Part shown: in pieces, positions 1 through 8,350 of the stretch
Layout of the letters: each line of letters begins with the position of its first letter
Position numbering within the stretch: the first letter of the stretch is position 1
Origin: Pseudomonadota bacterium
GTDB taxonomy: Bacteria > Pseudomonadota > Gammaproteobacteria > Xanthomonadales > Xanthomonadaceae
DNA: 16,830 bases
Assembly (NCBI GenBank): GCA_023393895.1
Contig: JAEXBT010000064.1
Span: 1-16,830, forward strand
Direction of reading: 5' to 3'
Translations under genes and position numbers: made by a program
Notes under the pieces: model-generated
The model's input: the letters and a program-made list of their open reading frames with translations, nothing else
The model's database searches: none
Told to the model about the DNA's origin: nothing

Positions 1-897
1 CCCGCCGACCGCGACATCCATGTGATCAAGGTCGCCGCGCGCGATCAGCCCGATGCGGCCGGCGGTGCGGCCGGCCGGCGCCGGGAACACCGCGGTCGCG
101 GTGAGATCGGTTGCGTAGTTGTCACCCGGCGCGTAGCGGCCATCGACATGGAACCGGCCACGATCGCTGCGCACGTCGATGTCCTCGACGGTGAGCAGGC
201 CGCTTGACGCGCGCAGGCCGCCGTCAAGTCCGTGAATGTCGATGACCGGCTCGCCAGCGCCGGTCACCCGCAGGCCATCGATGCGGATGCGATCGGCTTC
301 GAGCGCCAGCGGCGGCTCGATGCGCGGCAGCACGTCCGGCCACTTCGGCAGTTCGAACGGCTTGTCGTCCTTCGCAAGGTCAAGCGCCGCGCCTTCGATG
401 TCGAGCGCATCCAGCCGCAGCGTACGGCCGAGCAGCGGGCGCACGCTCGGGTCCAGGGTGACCTTGCGTGCGGTGAACACCGTGGTGCGGCGATCCTTGC
501 AGGTGGCGAAGCTGGCATTGACCGGCCGGTCCTTGTCGGCGCAGGCGGCCCAGGTGAAGCGCACGTCGTACAGGCTGAGCGGGCCCTTGGCCGGCCCCTC
601 GGCCGACTTCCAGGCAAGCGTCGCGTTGGGCGGCAGCGCCGCGACGATCCGCGCCAGCAGCACGTCACGGCCGCCGATCGTGGTGAACAGCCACCAGACC
701 AGCACCAGACCCAGCACCACCAGTGCCAGCGTGCCGATGCCGCTGCGCAGCGCGATGACACGCTGGCGGCGCCGGCGCAGCACCTTCAGTTCCTCGGCCC
801 GCGCTTCGCGCTGTTCGGCCGTCGCATCGTCGGGCAACGGCTCGAGTCCGTAGCGCCGATAGCGCGCGTAGCGCTCGCGCCAGCCCCGCGCGCTCAC
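1..897 (-). CDS. tamB: TamB, translocation and assembly module inner-membrane subunit (5' part only, runs off the left edge)
   Basis: This is the inner-membrane/periplasmic partner of TamA, a very large protein thought to bridge the envelope in outer-membrane protein assembly or lipid transport. Only the first 299 codons are present and the frame is open to base 1. The GTG start at 897 overlaps the tamA stop (GTGA), and a GGGAG ribosome site (905-909) lies 7 nt upstream, so translational coupling is likely. Residues 1-50 are a charged, arginine-rich cytosolic stretch, about 52-72 form one membrane anchor (LALVVLGLVLVWWL), and the rest is periplasmic with the repetitive strand-rich character of AsmA/TamB N-termini (for example RLDALDIEGAAL, LEADRIRIDGLRVTG). 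C119 and C133 are the only cysteines seen and could form a disulfide. The identification rests on position after tamA, topology and this repeat character; the diagnostic C-terminal DUF490 domain lies outside the window. Confidence 0.88.
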   Translation of the reverse strand, partial: MSARGWRERYARYRRYGLEPLPDDATAEQREARAEELKVLRRRRQRVIALRSGIGTLALVVLGLVLVWWLFTTIGGRDVLLARIVAALPPNATLAWKSAEGPAKGPLSLYDVRFTWAACADKDRPVNASFATCKDRRTTVFTARKVTLDPSVRPLLGRTLRLDALDIEGAALDLAKDDKPFELPKWPDVLPRIEPPLALEADRIRIDGLRVTGAGEPVIDIHGLDGGLRASSGLLTVEDIDVRSDRGRFHVDGRYAPGDNYATDLTATAVFPAPAGRTAGRIGLIARGDLDHMDVAVGG

Positions 898-2678
898 AGG
901 TCGGCTCCCAGGCTGATGTGGAGCTGGAAAGACGAATCCGGCTCATCAAGGCCATGCGCGATGTCGATCCGCACCGGCCCGACCGGTGATCTCCAGCGTG
1001 CGCCGATGCCCACGCCGGTGCGCCAGTCGGGGCTGTCGTCAAAGGCGCTGCCGATGTCCACGAACGCGGCTGCCCCCCAGCTCGGGGTGAAGTAGCGCTC
1101 GAACTCGACGCTGGCAGTTGCCACGTTTTGTGCCCCGATCGCATAGCGTTGGCCACGCGTGCTGCCATCGATGCGCGGCCCCACCTCGCGCCATGCATAT
1201 CCGCGGATGCTGCGGTCACCGCCGGCATAGAAGCGCAGCGAGGGCGGCATCTGCACCGCGTCATCGGTCCAGCTGTGGCCCAGCTCGCCGCGCACGATCA
1301 GCCGGTTGCGCTCCCCCAGGCCGCGGAACCAGCGCGCACTGGCGTGCACCTGCGCGAAGCTGGCCTGCGAACCCACGCCCTCGACGCCGCCACGGAGCAT
1401 CAACGTGCCGCCCAGTCCTCGACGCGGGTACAGGCGGTCATCGGCATCGATGTATTCGGCGCGCAATGAGGGATAGGTGTAAGTCGCGTAGGCGTACACC
1501 GGCGGCGTGCCCGGATCCTGCTCGTCCTCGTAGGTGTAGGCCCAGCGCTCGCGCAAGGCATGGACCGAGGCGATCGCGGTCAGGTAGCGGTTGATCTCCC
1601 CGCTGCGGCTGGCCACGAACTCCAGCCGACGGGTGTCGATGTAGTCGTTCTGCTCGTCAGCGGCCTGCAGACTGCCTGTGTACCAGCCATCCAGCCACTT
1701 GAACGCCGGCACCCGGTACTGCAGCGTGAGGGTCTTGCGCTTCTGGGCCCAGTCCAGCTGCGCCAGTGCCTTGTGGCCGCGCTTGTTGAGATAGCGACGC
1801 TCGGCACCGGCGATGAAACCGGCGCCGCTGTCGGTGCCATAGGAGAGACCGAGGTTGTACACGCTGCGCTTGGCCGGAGTGAGCGTGACCTCGACCGGCA
1901 CCAGGTAGTCCACCGACTCCTGCGGCTTGGGATTGATGTCGATGCGCGAGAAATAGTCGAGCGAGACCAGCGACCTGCGCAGGCGATCGAGGCGTCCCTG
2001 GTGGTAGTACTCGCCCTCGTTCCAGTAGATCAGTTTTTCCAGCAGCTCCGGCTGGATGATCTCCTTCGGGTTTTGGGTGAAGGTGACCGCGCCCATGTCG
2101 TAACGCAATCCGCTGTCCCAGCCGAGATCGATGTCCGCGGCGCGTTCGGCGCGCGTGACCTCCACCCGGCGCGCGGTGAAATCCGCATCGAAATAGCCGC
2201 GCTCGGCCAGGCGGCGGGTGATCCGCGCCTTGCTCGCCTCGTACTGCGGATGGGTGAAGACATCACCCGGCTTCGGAAGGAACGCGTCGATTTCCTCACG
2301 CATGTAGCGGTCCTCGCCGCCCTCGTTGCCGATCCGCACGTCGCTGCGACGCACGCGCACCGGCTCGCCCGGCTGTACCGCCACGGTAACCACCAGCGCG
2401 TTGTCGCTGCCGCTGCGACGCACGTCGATCGTCGGGCTGTAGTAGCCGAACGGTTCCAGGGCCTCGCGTGTCTCGTCCTGCGCCACCTCCAGCAGGTAGT
2501 CGAGCCGGCGCGTGGTCACGGTCTTGTCGAGCGCATCCTCGAGCGACAGGTTCACCCGCACGTTCTCGGTCATCGCCTCGTCCAGGCCCTGGATGTCGAC
2601 GCGCGCGATCTTCTCCGCATGCGCGGCGAGCGGCGTGCAGAGACAGGCGAACAGAATGACGATGCGGGGGAGCGTCAT
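894..2678 (-). CDS. tamA: TamA, Omp85-family outer-membrane assembly protein
   Basis: The product is 594 aa, near the usual TamA length. A signal peptide (1-21, cleavage after AHA) is followed by three POTRA-like domains (about 23-102, 106-182 and 190-266) and a 16-strand Bac_surface_Ag barrel (about 270-594). The Omp85 loop-6 motif is clear (YAGGDRSIRGYAW, RGY at 492-494), as is the C-terminal barrel signature SPVGPVRID (564-572). Known role: it works with TamB to insert outer-membrane proteins such as autotransporters. The ATG at 2678 is preferred over the in-frame ATG at 2711 because it begins directly with the signal peptide. No Shine-Dalgarno sequence precedes it. Instead a TATCCT -10-like box ends 6 nt before the ATG, suggesting a leaderless mRNA. 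It lies 122 bp downstream of glyS on the same strand and overlaps tamB by 4 nt. Confidence 0.93.
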   Translation of the reverse strand: MTLPRIVILFACLCTPLAAHAEKIARVDIQGLDEAMTENVRVNLSLEDALDKTVTTRRLDYLLEVAQDETREALEPFGYYSPTIDVRRSGSDNALVVTVAVQPGEPVRVRRSDVRIGNEGGEDRYMREEIDAFLPKPGDVFTHPQYEASKARITRRLAERGYFDADFTARRVEVTRAERAADIDLGWDSGLRYDMGAVTFTQNPKEIIQPELLEKLIYWNEGEYYHQGRLDRLRRSLVSLDYFSRIDINPKPQESVDYLVPVEVTLTPAKRSVYNLGLSYGTDSGAGFIAGAERRYLNKRGHKALAQLDWAQKRKTLTLQYRVPAFKWLDGWYTGSLQAADEQNDYIDTRRLEFVASRSGEINRYLTAIASVHALRERWAYTYEDEQDPGTPPVYAYATYTYPSLRAEYIDADDRLYPRRGLGGTLMLRGGVEGVGSQASFAQVHASARWFRGLGERNRLIVRGELGHSWTDDAVQMPPSLRFYAGGDRSIRGYAWREVGPRIDGSTRGQRYAIGAQNVATASVEFERYFTPSWGAAAFVDIGSAFDDSPDWRTGVGIGARWRSPVGPVRIDIAHGLDEPDSSFQLHISLGADL

Positions 2679-2684
2679 CGCGCA

Positions 2685-2690
2685 AGGATA
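2685..2690 (-). promoter_or_regulatory. candidate -10 box (TATCCT) for tamA
   Basis: TATCCT, read leftward, ends 6 nt upstream of the tamA ATG. The same hexamer precedes hemH, tatA and the SYLF gene. No convincing -35 box lies 16-18 nt further upstream. If it is the -10 box, transcription starts at or next to the A of the start codon. Confidence 0.45.
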
Positions 2691-2753
2691 CCCGTGCCAT
2701 GTGCAGGCCATGGCCTGTCAGCCTGAACGCCGTATGGGCAATGCATCGACACA

Positions 2754-2798
2754 GCACCCGCGGCCGGCGCTGCGCGGGTGCGGCGACGCGGCCGCACC
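2754..2798 (-). terminator. two mutually exclusive hairpins after glyS
   Basis: One hairpin pairs 2754-2762 (GCACCCGCG) with 2773-2781 (CGCGGGTGC), a 9-bp stem with a 10-nt loop. The other pairs 2777-2784 (GGTGCGGC) with 2791-2798 (GCCGCACC), an 8-bp stem with a 6-nt loop. They share 2777-2781, so only one can form at a time. On the leftward strand the first to emerge is the one nearest glyS (stop at 2801-2803). No T-run follows either, so intrinsic termination is doubtful. They may instead act as an mRNA 3' end structure or attenuate read-through into tamA. Confidence 0.35.
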
Positions 2799-2800
2799 GG

Positions 2801-4981
2801 TCAGGCCGACAGGTGCTCGATCGCGGCCACGCTGCCCAGCCGATCGGCCAGTTGCTTCAGCAGCGCGAGCCGGTTGCCGCGCACTGCGGGATCCTCGGCA
2901 TTCACCATGACCTGGTCGAAGAAGGCGTCCACGTCCGGGCGCAGGCGCGCCAGCCGCGACAGCACGGCGACGTAGTCGCGCGCGGCCAGCGATGCGTCGG
3001 TGTCAGCCAGCGCGGCCTGCAGAGCGACCGCAAGGGCGCGCTCGGCATCTTCGCTGAGCAACGCGGAATCCACCGTCGTCGGCACCTCGCCTTCGGCCTT
3101 TTTCAGGATGTTGCGTGCACGCTTGTTTGCCGCGGCGAGCGCGGCGGCTTCCGGCAACCTCGAGAACTTGGCGATCGCCTTCAGCCGCGCATCGAAATCG
3201 GTCAGCGAAGCTGGGCGCAAGGCGGCCACAGCATCGAACTGCTGCGGGGTGACGTTGCGTTCTTCGTAGTAGTTGCGCAGGCGGTCGAGGATGAAGTCCT
3301 GGAGATCCGTAACCCGCGCGGCATCAGTGCGGCCAAGCGCAACTTGTCCCGCCGAAGTAACGGCGGCACCTTGAGCCGACGCCTCAGAAATGGCTGTCTT
3401 CTTGCTCTTCAGATTCTGGCTTGCCAGTGTTACCGCCACGTTCGCAATGGCATCCGACAGTAGCGTGTGCAGATCGATGTCGATCCCACCCTCAATGATC
3501 GTCCTGGCCAAGCCCAGCGCATTGCGCCGCAGCGCGAACGGGTCCTTGTTGCCGGTCGGCTTCAGGCCCGCGGCGAATCCACCGGCCAGCGTGTCCAGGC
3601 GGTCGGCGATCGCCAGTACCTGGCCCAGCTTCGAGGGCGCGATGTCGTCGCTGGCATTGCGCGGCATCCAGCCTTCATCGATCGCGGCGGCAACCTCGCC
3701 CGGTTCGCCCATCGCGTTGGCGTAGTGGCGCCCGGCGATGCCCTGCAGTTCGGGGAATTCGTTGACCATGCGCGATTGCAGGTCGGCCTTCGACAGCAGT
3801 GCCGCGCGCCGCGCGATCGTTGCGTCCACGCCCACCTGCAGCGCGATCGCCTCCGCAAGCGCGGCCACGCGCACGACCTTGTCGGCGATGCTGCCGAGCT
3901 TGTCCTGGTACTTCACCTGCGCCAGGCCTTCATTCATCGACGCCAGACCCTGCTTGCGGTCCTCGTCAAAGAAGAACTTGGCATCGGCGAAGCGCGGGCG
4001 GATCACCCGCTCGTAGCCCTTGCGCACTTCGGCCACGTCCTTCGATTCGATGTTGGCAGTGCCGATGAAATGCTCGGACAGACGATGGTTCTCGTCCAGC
4101 ACTGCGAAGAACTTCTGGTTCGCTTCCATCGTGGAAATCAGCGCTTCCTGCGGCACCTCGAGGAACTCGCGCTCGAACGCGCAGCGCACGGCGACAGGCC
4201 ATTCGTTGAGGCCGTTGACCTCTTCCAGCAGGCTCTCCTCGATGCGCACGATGCCGTCGATCTCGCGCGCCGCAGCCTCGGCCTGTTCGACGATGCGCGC
4301 GCGACGCTCGTCCGGATCCACCAGCACCTTCGCCGCACGCAGCGCCTCGACGTAACGACCGGGTGATGCGATTTCCACCTCACCCTCGTGCATGAAACGA
4401 TGCCCGCGACTGGTGCGACCGGCGTCGATTTCCATCACCGTGCCCGGCACCACTACGTCGCCGAGCAGCATCACCAGCCAGTGCACCGGCCGCGCGAAGG
4501 CGTAGTCGTGCGCGCCCCAGCGCATCGGCTTGGGGATCGGCATCGCCGCGATCGCCTCGTTGACGATCCCGCCCAGCAGCGCGCGGGTGGGTTCGCCCGG
4601 CTTCGTACTACGGAGCACGAAGCGCTCGCCCTTGGCGTCGCGGGCGCGCTCGAATTGCGTCCATTCCACGCCCGCCTTGGCCGCGAAACCCTGCAGCGCG
4701 CGGGTCGGCTGGCCCTCGGCATCCAGCGCGATGTCGAGGTAGGGCCCGAAGGTTTCGCTGGTCTGCTCGGGCTGCTCGGTTGCCACCGCGGGCAGCAGCA
4801 CGGCGAGGCGGCGCGGCGTGTACAGCGGCTTGGCATCGCCGCGCTCGAAGGCGATGCCGCGCTTCTCGAGGCCCTGGATGACACCCTCGAAGAAGGCGCG
4901 CGCCAAGCCCGGCAGCGCCTTGACCGGCAGCTCCTCGGTACCGAGTTCGATGAGCAGCGGCTGCATGTTGACGTTCGACAT
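2801..4981 (-). CDS. glyS: glycyl-tRNA synthetase beta subunit
   Basis: The 726-aa product pairs with GlyQ in the bacterial alpha2beta2 enzyme that charges tRNA-Gly; the beta subunit supplies most of the tRNA contacts. The N-terminus [11 protein letters not shown], the [12 protein letters not shown] block (about 53-64), [11 protein letters not shown] (about 340-350), the [17 protein letters not shown] block and the helical anticodon-binding C-terminus are typical. The ATG at 4981 is chosen over an in-frame GTG at 4984 because a GGAGG ribosome site (4989-4993) lies 7 nt upstream and the start overlaps the glyQ stop (TGATG), a sign of coupling. The protein is about 37 residues longer than the E. 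coli form (689 aa). The surplus maps to about residues 514-557, a Ser/Ala/Thr/Lys-rich segment with lower GC than its surroundings. Confidence 0.97.
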   Translation of the reverse strand: MSNVNMQPLLIELGTEELPVKALPGLARAFFEGVIQGLEKRGIAFERGDAKPLYTPRRLAVLLPAVATEQPEQTSETFGPYLDIALDAEGQPTRALQGFAAKAGVEWTQFERARDAKGERFVLRSTKPGEPTRALLGGIVNEAIAAMPIPKPMRWGAHDYAFARPVHWLVMLLGDVVVPGTVMEIDAGRTSRGHRFMHEGEVEIASPGRYVEALRAAKVLVDPDERRARIVEQAEAAAREIDGIVRIEESLLEEVNGLNEWPVAVRCAFEREFLEVPQEALISTMEANQKFFAVLDENHRLSEHFIGTANIESKDVAEVRKGYERVIRPRFADAKFFFDEDRKQGLASMNEGLAQVKYQDKLGSIADKVVRVAALAEAIALQVGVDATIARRAALLSKADLQSRMVNEFPELQGIAGRHYANAMGEPGEVAAAIDEGWMPRNASDDIAPSKLGQVLAIADRLDTLAGGFAAGLKPTGNKDPFALRRNALGLARTIIEGGIDIDLHTLLSDAIANVAVTLASQNLKSKKTAISEASAQGAAVTSAGQVALGRTDAARVTDLQDFILDRLRNYYEERNVTPQQFDAVAALRPASLTDFDARLKAIAKFSRLPEAAALAAANKRARNILKKAEGEVPTTVDSALLSEDAERALAVALQAALADTDASLAARDYVAVLSRLARLRPDVDAFFDQVMVNAEDPAVRGNRLALLKQLADRLGSVAAIEHLSA

Positions 4982-5913
4982 CACGCGGCCTCCCCCGGCT
5001 TCACGCTGGTCGCTTTCAGGCCCGGGAAACCCAGCTTCTCGCGCTGCGCGTAATAGCCTTCGGCCACCGCCTGCGCCAGCCTGCGCACGCGAAGGATGTA
5101 GCGCTGGCGCTCGGTCACGCTGATCGCGCGTCGCGCATCGAGCAGGTTGAAGCTGTGCGATGCCTTCATCACCTGCTCGTAGGCGGGCATCGGCAGGCCG
5201 GCCTCGGCGAGCTTCATCGCCTCGCGCTCGCAGGCATCGAAACGGTGAAAGAGCTCCTCGACATCGGCATGCTCGAAGTTGTACGCGCTCTGCTCGACCT
5301 CGTTCTGGTGATAGACGTCGCGATAGGTGACCGCCGTGGCATCCGGCCCGTAGGTCCAGACGATGTCGAACACGTCATCGACGTTCTGCAGGTACATGCA
5401 CAGGCGCTCGAGCCCGTAGGTGATCTCGCCCAGCACCGGCCGGCATTCCAGGCCGCCGGCCTGCTGGAACCAGGTGAACTGGGTGACTTCCATGCCGTTC
5501 AACCAGACTTCCCAGCCCAGACCCCAGGCTCCGAGCGTCGGCGATTCCCAGTTGTCCTCGACCAGGCGCAGGTCGTGCACCTGCGGGTCCACGCCGAGCG
5601 ACTTCAACGAATCGAAATACAGCTCGACGATGTTGTCGGGCGAAGGCTTCATCACCACCTGGTACTGGTAGTAGCGCTGCAGGCGGTTGGGGTTCTCGCC
5701 GTAGCGGCCGTCGGTGGGACGGCGGCTCGGCTGCACGTAGGCGGCGTTCCACGGCTCCGGCCCGAGCGCACGCAGGAAAGTGGCGGGGTGGAAGGTGCCG
5801 GCACCGACTTCGAGGTCGAGCGGCTGGATCAGCACGCAGCCCTGCGCGCCCCAGTAGGCGTTGAGGCGCTGAATCAGTTCCTGGAAGGTGATGTTGACGC
5901 GTTCGGCAGGCAT
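4981..5913 (-). CDS. glyQ: glycyl-tRNA synthetase alpha subunit
   Basis: The 310-aa product (E. coli 303 aa) is the catalytic subunit that makes glycyl-adenylate. Almost the whole sequence matches the family pattern: [17 protein letters not shown] near the N-terminus, then [59 protein letters not shown] and [15 protein letters not shown]. The ATG at 5913 gives the expected N-terminus ([13 protein letters not shown]); the reading frame stays open far upstream, but that part covers the divergent amidotransferase gene and is an artefact. No clear Shine-Dalgarno sequence is visible. A TATACT -10 box lies 27 nt upstream. It is the first gene of the glyQ-glyS unit, with tamA-tamB following on the same strand. 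Confidence 0.97.
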   Translation of the reverse strand: MPAERVNITFQELIQRLNAYWGAQGCVLIQPLDLEVGAGTFHPATFLRALGPEPWNAAYVQPSRRPTDGRYGENPNRLQRYYQYQVVMKPSPDNIVELYFDSLKSLGVDPQVHDLRLVEDNWESPTLGAWGLGWEVWLNGMEVTQFTWFQQAGGLECRPVLGEITYGLERLCMYLQNVDDVFDIVWTYGPDATAVTYRDVYHQNEVEQSAYNFEHADVEELFHRFDACEREAMKLAEAGLPMPAYEQVMKASHSFNLLDARRAISVTERQRYILRVRRLAQAVAEGYYAQREKLGFPGLKATSVKPGEAA

Positions 5914-5940
5914 CGCGATGGCTTTGGATTCACTTTCATT

Positions 5941-5946
5941 AGTATA
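5941..5946 (-). promoter_or_regulatory. candidate -10 box (TATACT) of the glyQS promoter
   Basis: TATACT, read leftward, matches the sigma70 consensus at 5 of 6 positions and sits in an AT-rich island (about 5924-5949) in an otherwise GC-rich region. It would give a 5' UTR of about 20 nt for glyQ. The -35 region (GC-rich, no TTGACA-like hexamer) is poor. Confidence 0.5.
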
Positions 5947-5948
5947 AG
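5943..5948 (+). promoter_or_regulatory. candidate -10 box (TATAAG) for the amidotransferase gene
   Basis: TATAAG, read rightward, overlaps the leftward TATACT by four bases and lies 28 nt before the ATG at 5977. No good -35 hexamer is visible at 17 nt (GGCTTT). If both boxes are used, the two promoters cannot be occupied at the same time. Confidence 0.4.
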
Positions 5949-5976
5949 TGGCCTCCCTTGCCGTCCCGGCCCCGCG

Positions 5977-6699
5977 ATGTCGCTGCCTTTCCTCATCCTT
6001 GAAACCGGCGTGCCGGTGCTGTCGCTGCGGCGGCGGGGCGATTTCCCGCACTGGATCCGCGTGGCCGCCGGTTTGTGCCGCGATCAGGCCGAGATCGTGG
6101 ATGTGCAGTTGGCGAAGCCGCCGCGCTCGGCGCGCGGCCACGCCGGCGTGATCGTGACCGGTTCTGGCGCGATGGTCAGCGACCGCGAACCGTGGAGCGA
6201 AGCGACCGCCGGCTGGCTGCACGATGCCATGACCGATGGCGCCCACCTCTTCGGCATCTGCTACGGGCATCAGCTGATCGCGCATGCGCTCGGCGGCACG
6301 GTCGGCGACAATCCGGCCGGCCGCGAGATGGGCACGGTCGAGGTACGGCTGGCCGAAGCCGCATCCGCTGACCCGCTGTTGGGCGAAGCGCCTCGCAGCT
6401 TCCTGGCCCAGATGACCCACCAGCAGGCAGTACTGGCACCGCCGCCGGGCGCAACCGTGCTGGCCAGCACCGACCAGGATGCGTGCGCGATGCTGCGCTT
6501 CGCCGACAACGCCTGGGGCGTGCAATTCCACCCGGAGTTCTCCGCGCGCCACATGCACGGCTATGTCCGCGCCCGCGCCACCGTGCTGGCCGCCGAGGGC
6601 CGCGACCCGGCCACGATGCTGCGATCGATCCGCGCCACTCCCGTGGCCCGCGGCATCCTGCGACAATTCGTGCGCCGTGCTTCACGCGCGGTCGGCTAG
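5977..6699 (+). CDS. free-standing class I glutamine amidotransferase
   Basis: This 240-aa protein is a single class I (triad) glutaminase domain of the GuaA-like type. It should hydrolyse glutamine and pass ammonia to an acceptor, but the acceptor enzyme is not encoded here. The nucleophile elbow is GICYGHQ (C95), and the His/Glu pair is in VQFHPEFS (H185, E187), so the triad looks complete. [11 protein letters not shown] and MTHQQAV blocks match GMP-synthase-type amidotransferases. The ATG at 5977 begins the domain directly ([11 protein letters not shown]); no clear ribosome site precedes it. It is divergent from glyQ and followed 40 bp later by a membrane-protein gene on the same strand. 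It cannot be a complete GuaA, because the ATP-pyrophosphatase half is absent. The true substrate is unknown. Confidence 0.85.
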   Translation: MSLPFLILETGVPVLSLRRRGDFPHWIRVAAGLCRDQAEIVDVQLAKPPRSARGHAGVIVTGSGAMVSDREPWSEATAGWLHDAMTDGAHLFGICYGHQLIAHALGGTVGDNPAGREMGTVEVRLAEAASADPLLGEAPRSFLAQMTHQQAVLAPPPGATVLASTDQDACAMLRFADNAWGVQFHPEFSARHMHGYVRARATVLAAEGRDPATMLRSIRATPVARGILRQFVRRASRAVG

Positions 6700-6739
6700 C
6701 GTCAAGCCCGCGCCCCTCCTCTTTCTTCCCGAGCCCGAC

Positions 6740-7657
6740 ATGCAGATCCGTCCGCTTCCGATTTCCCGCGCCTGGGAATGGTTCCTGGAGGCCGTGAACC
6801 TGGGCGCACGCAACCCCCGTGCGGTGTTCGGCGCGGCGCTGCTGATGGTCGGTACGCTCTACCTGCTGGCGATGGCAGGAGGCCTGCTGGCTGGCTTGCT
6901 CGGCGGCGCCAGCGGACAGCCGGGCACCGCGGCACTGCTGGTGATGCTGCTGACGGTGGTCGCGGTGTTTCTGCTGGTGCCGGTACTGATTGGTGGGCTG
7001 ATGCACGTGATCCGCGAGTCCGAGGTCGGGCGCCCGGTGCAGGCGCGCGATCTGTTCGCGCCATTGCGCGAAGGGCGCGCCGGGCAGCTCGCGGCGTTCG
7101 GCAGCCTGCAGATCGCCGCGATGCTGCTGGGCGGCGTGATCACAAGCCAGCTGGCCGGCGCGGATTACATGGCCGCCTACAGCGAGGCGGTCAATGCCAT
7201 CCTGCAACAACAGGAACCCGCGCCGCTGCCGGCACCCGCCCATCCGGGCCTGCTGTTCCTGTGGCAGATCGCGTTCAACTATTTCACCACCACCATCGTC
7301 CTGCTCGGCATCGCGCTGGTCGCATTGTCGGGCAGCGGCTTCCTCGCCGCGGTGCGCGGTTCGGCGCGGGCAGCGCTTCGCAACATCGCACCGAACCTGC
7401 TCGCCGCGGTGCTGTTCTTCGCTGCGGTGATGGTGGCGGGGCTGATGCTGTCGGTCGTCGGCAGCCTGGTCCTGGTGGTGCTCGGAAACCTGTTCATGCC
7501 GCTCGCCCTGCTGGTCGGCCTGCTGCTGACCTTCGCCTTCATCACCGCGGTGCTGGTGATCGTTTGCGGCGGCGGTTACCTGATCTGGCGCGACACCTTT
7601 GGGGATGCGGTCGCACCGCCGCCCGCGCCGACGGCGACCCACCACATCGAGGCCTGA
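6740..7657 (+). CDS. BPSS1780-family inner-membrane protein, function unknown
   Basis: The 305-aa product has about five or six hydrophobic segments (roughly 29-57, 65-88, 117-135, 222-255 and 256-285, with a weaker one near 178-195). The N-terminus (RPLPISRAWEWFLEAVNL, then ARNP) and the PVLIGGLMHVIRESEVGRP and LFAPLREGR stretches resemble the BPSS1780 family of membrane proteins of unknown role. A Pro/Ala-rich tail ends at HHIEA. The ATG at 6740 is chosen because upstream codons overlap the preceding gene in another frame and lack family similarity; no strong ribosome site is seen. It probably shares a transcript with the amidotransferase gene 40 bp upstream. Its stop directly abuts the stop of the convergent RDD gene. 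Confidence 0.75.
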   Translation: MQIRPLPISRAWEWFLEAVNLGARNPRAVFGAALLMVGTLYLLAMAGGLLAGLLGGASGQPGTAALLVMLLTVVAVFLLVPVLIGGLMHVIRESEVGRPVQARDLFAPLREGRAGQLAAFGSLQIAAMLLGGVITSQLAGADYMAAYSEAVNAILQQQEPAPLPAPAHPGLLFLWQIAFNYFTTTIVLLGIALVALSGSGFLAAVRGSARAALRNIAPNLLAAVLFFAAVMVAGLMLSVVGSLVLVVLGNLFMPLALLVGLLLTFAFITAVLVIVCGGGYLIWRDTFGDAVAPPPAPTATHHIEA

Positions 7658-8350
7658 TCAAAGAGTCAGCGCGGCCTCCATCGCCACCACCAGGACCTTC
7701 GCAGCCCACAGCACCAGTGCAAGCGGCGCGATGAACGCAAAGCCCAGCAACCACCCGCCCCACGCCGGTACGCGTGCCGCGTGCGCCGGCCGCCAGCATG
7801 CCTGCGTCCCCGCGATCCGGTCGTGCAGCGCACGATGGTCGGGCCCGCGCGCCGCCAGCAGGTGGCCGATGTTGAGCGTGAGCCAAGACAGCGATCCAGC
7901 CAAGTGACGCAGCACCGCGCGTTGCAGCGACAGGCGCGCACCGGCGGCATCAAGCACCTGAAGCCCGACCAACCGTTTGCCCACCGTGGCACGTCGGGCG
8001 GAGGCTTCCTGCAGCGGCCACCACGCCAGCCCCAGCAGCAGGAACGCTATCAACGGCGGCAGCAGCACCGACTGCAAGACAGCGAGAAAGTCGCCGACGG
8101 CCGGGCGCAGCGGCCCGTCCTGCGCCAGCAGTCCGGCCATGAACATCGCCGCATCCTCGCCGCGCGCCACCGAAGCGCGCATGGCCGTGCCGAGCGTGGT
8201 GCCCAGCGCGCGCCAACGCGTCAGGAGTTGTTGCGCCTGCGTCCATGGCGATGTCACCAGCAGCGCGAACGCCGCCACCAGGACCGCATCGATGCACCAG
8301 GCCACCGCGCGCGGCCACAGGCCGGCGGTCAGGGGTTCAGCCCGTGGCAT
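7658..8350 (-). CDS. RDD-family membrane protein
   Basis: The 230-aa product carries the RDD family hallmarks. R14 and D21 are in the first helix (LWPRAVAWCIDAVLVA), a TVGKRLVGLQVLD block follows near 122-134, and the closing LHDRIAGT motif is near 175-182. Hydrophobic segments lie at about 12-34, 90-113 and 197-225. RDD proteins are small membrane proteins, mostly uncharacterised, some implicated in ion transport. The ATG at 8350 lies inside tatC (14-nt overlap including the tatC stop), so this gene is read on the tat transcript. No good Shine-Dalgarno sequence is visible, which fits translational coupling. Function here is unknown; the link to Tat is by position only. Confidence 0.85.
   Translation of the reverse strand: MPRAEPLTAGLWPRAVAWCIDAVLVAAFALLVTSPWTQAQQLLTRWRALGTTLGTAMRASVARGEDAAMFMAGLLAQDGPLRPAVGDFLAVLQSVLLPPLIAFLLLGLAWWPLQEASARRATVGKRLVGLQVLDAAGARLSLQRAVLRHLAGSLSWLTLNIGHLLAARGPDHRALHDRIAGTQACWRPAHAARVPAWGGWLLGFAFIAPLALVLWAAKVLVVAMEAALTL

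Noticed and set aside
2704..2717. Perfect 14-nt palindrome CAGGCCATGGCCTG upstream of tamA
   Set aside because: About one such palindrome is expected by chance in a window of this size and GC content, and it has no second copy or matching arrangement.
1560..2726. Long rightward open frame (388 codons) opposite tamA; similar ones at 3467-4366, 7977-9614 and 14014-15255
   Set aside because: They lie antisense to firmly identified genes, have Arg/Ala/His-rich low-complexity translations and no domain features. GC-rich coding DNA commonly keeps the opposite frame open.
5155..5976. Apparent 274-codon N-terminal extension of the amidotransferase
   Set aside because: It is antisense to glyQ and has no family similarity; the domain begins at the ATG at 5977.
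5914..6666. Apparent 251-codon N-terminal extension of GlyQ
   Set aside because: It is antisense to the amidotransferase gene; GlyQ homologues start at the position of the ATG at 5913.
6176..7645. Leftward open frame of 489 codons, Gln/His/Arg-rich
   Set aside because: It is the mirror of the amidotransferase and membrane-protein genes, both of which show clear family motifs on the plus strand.
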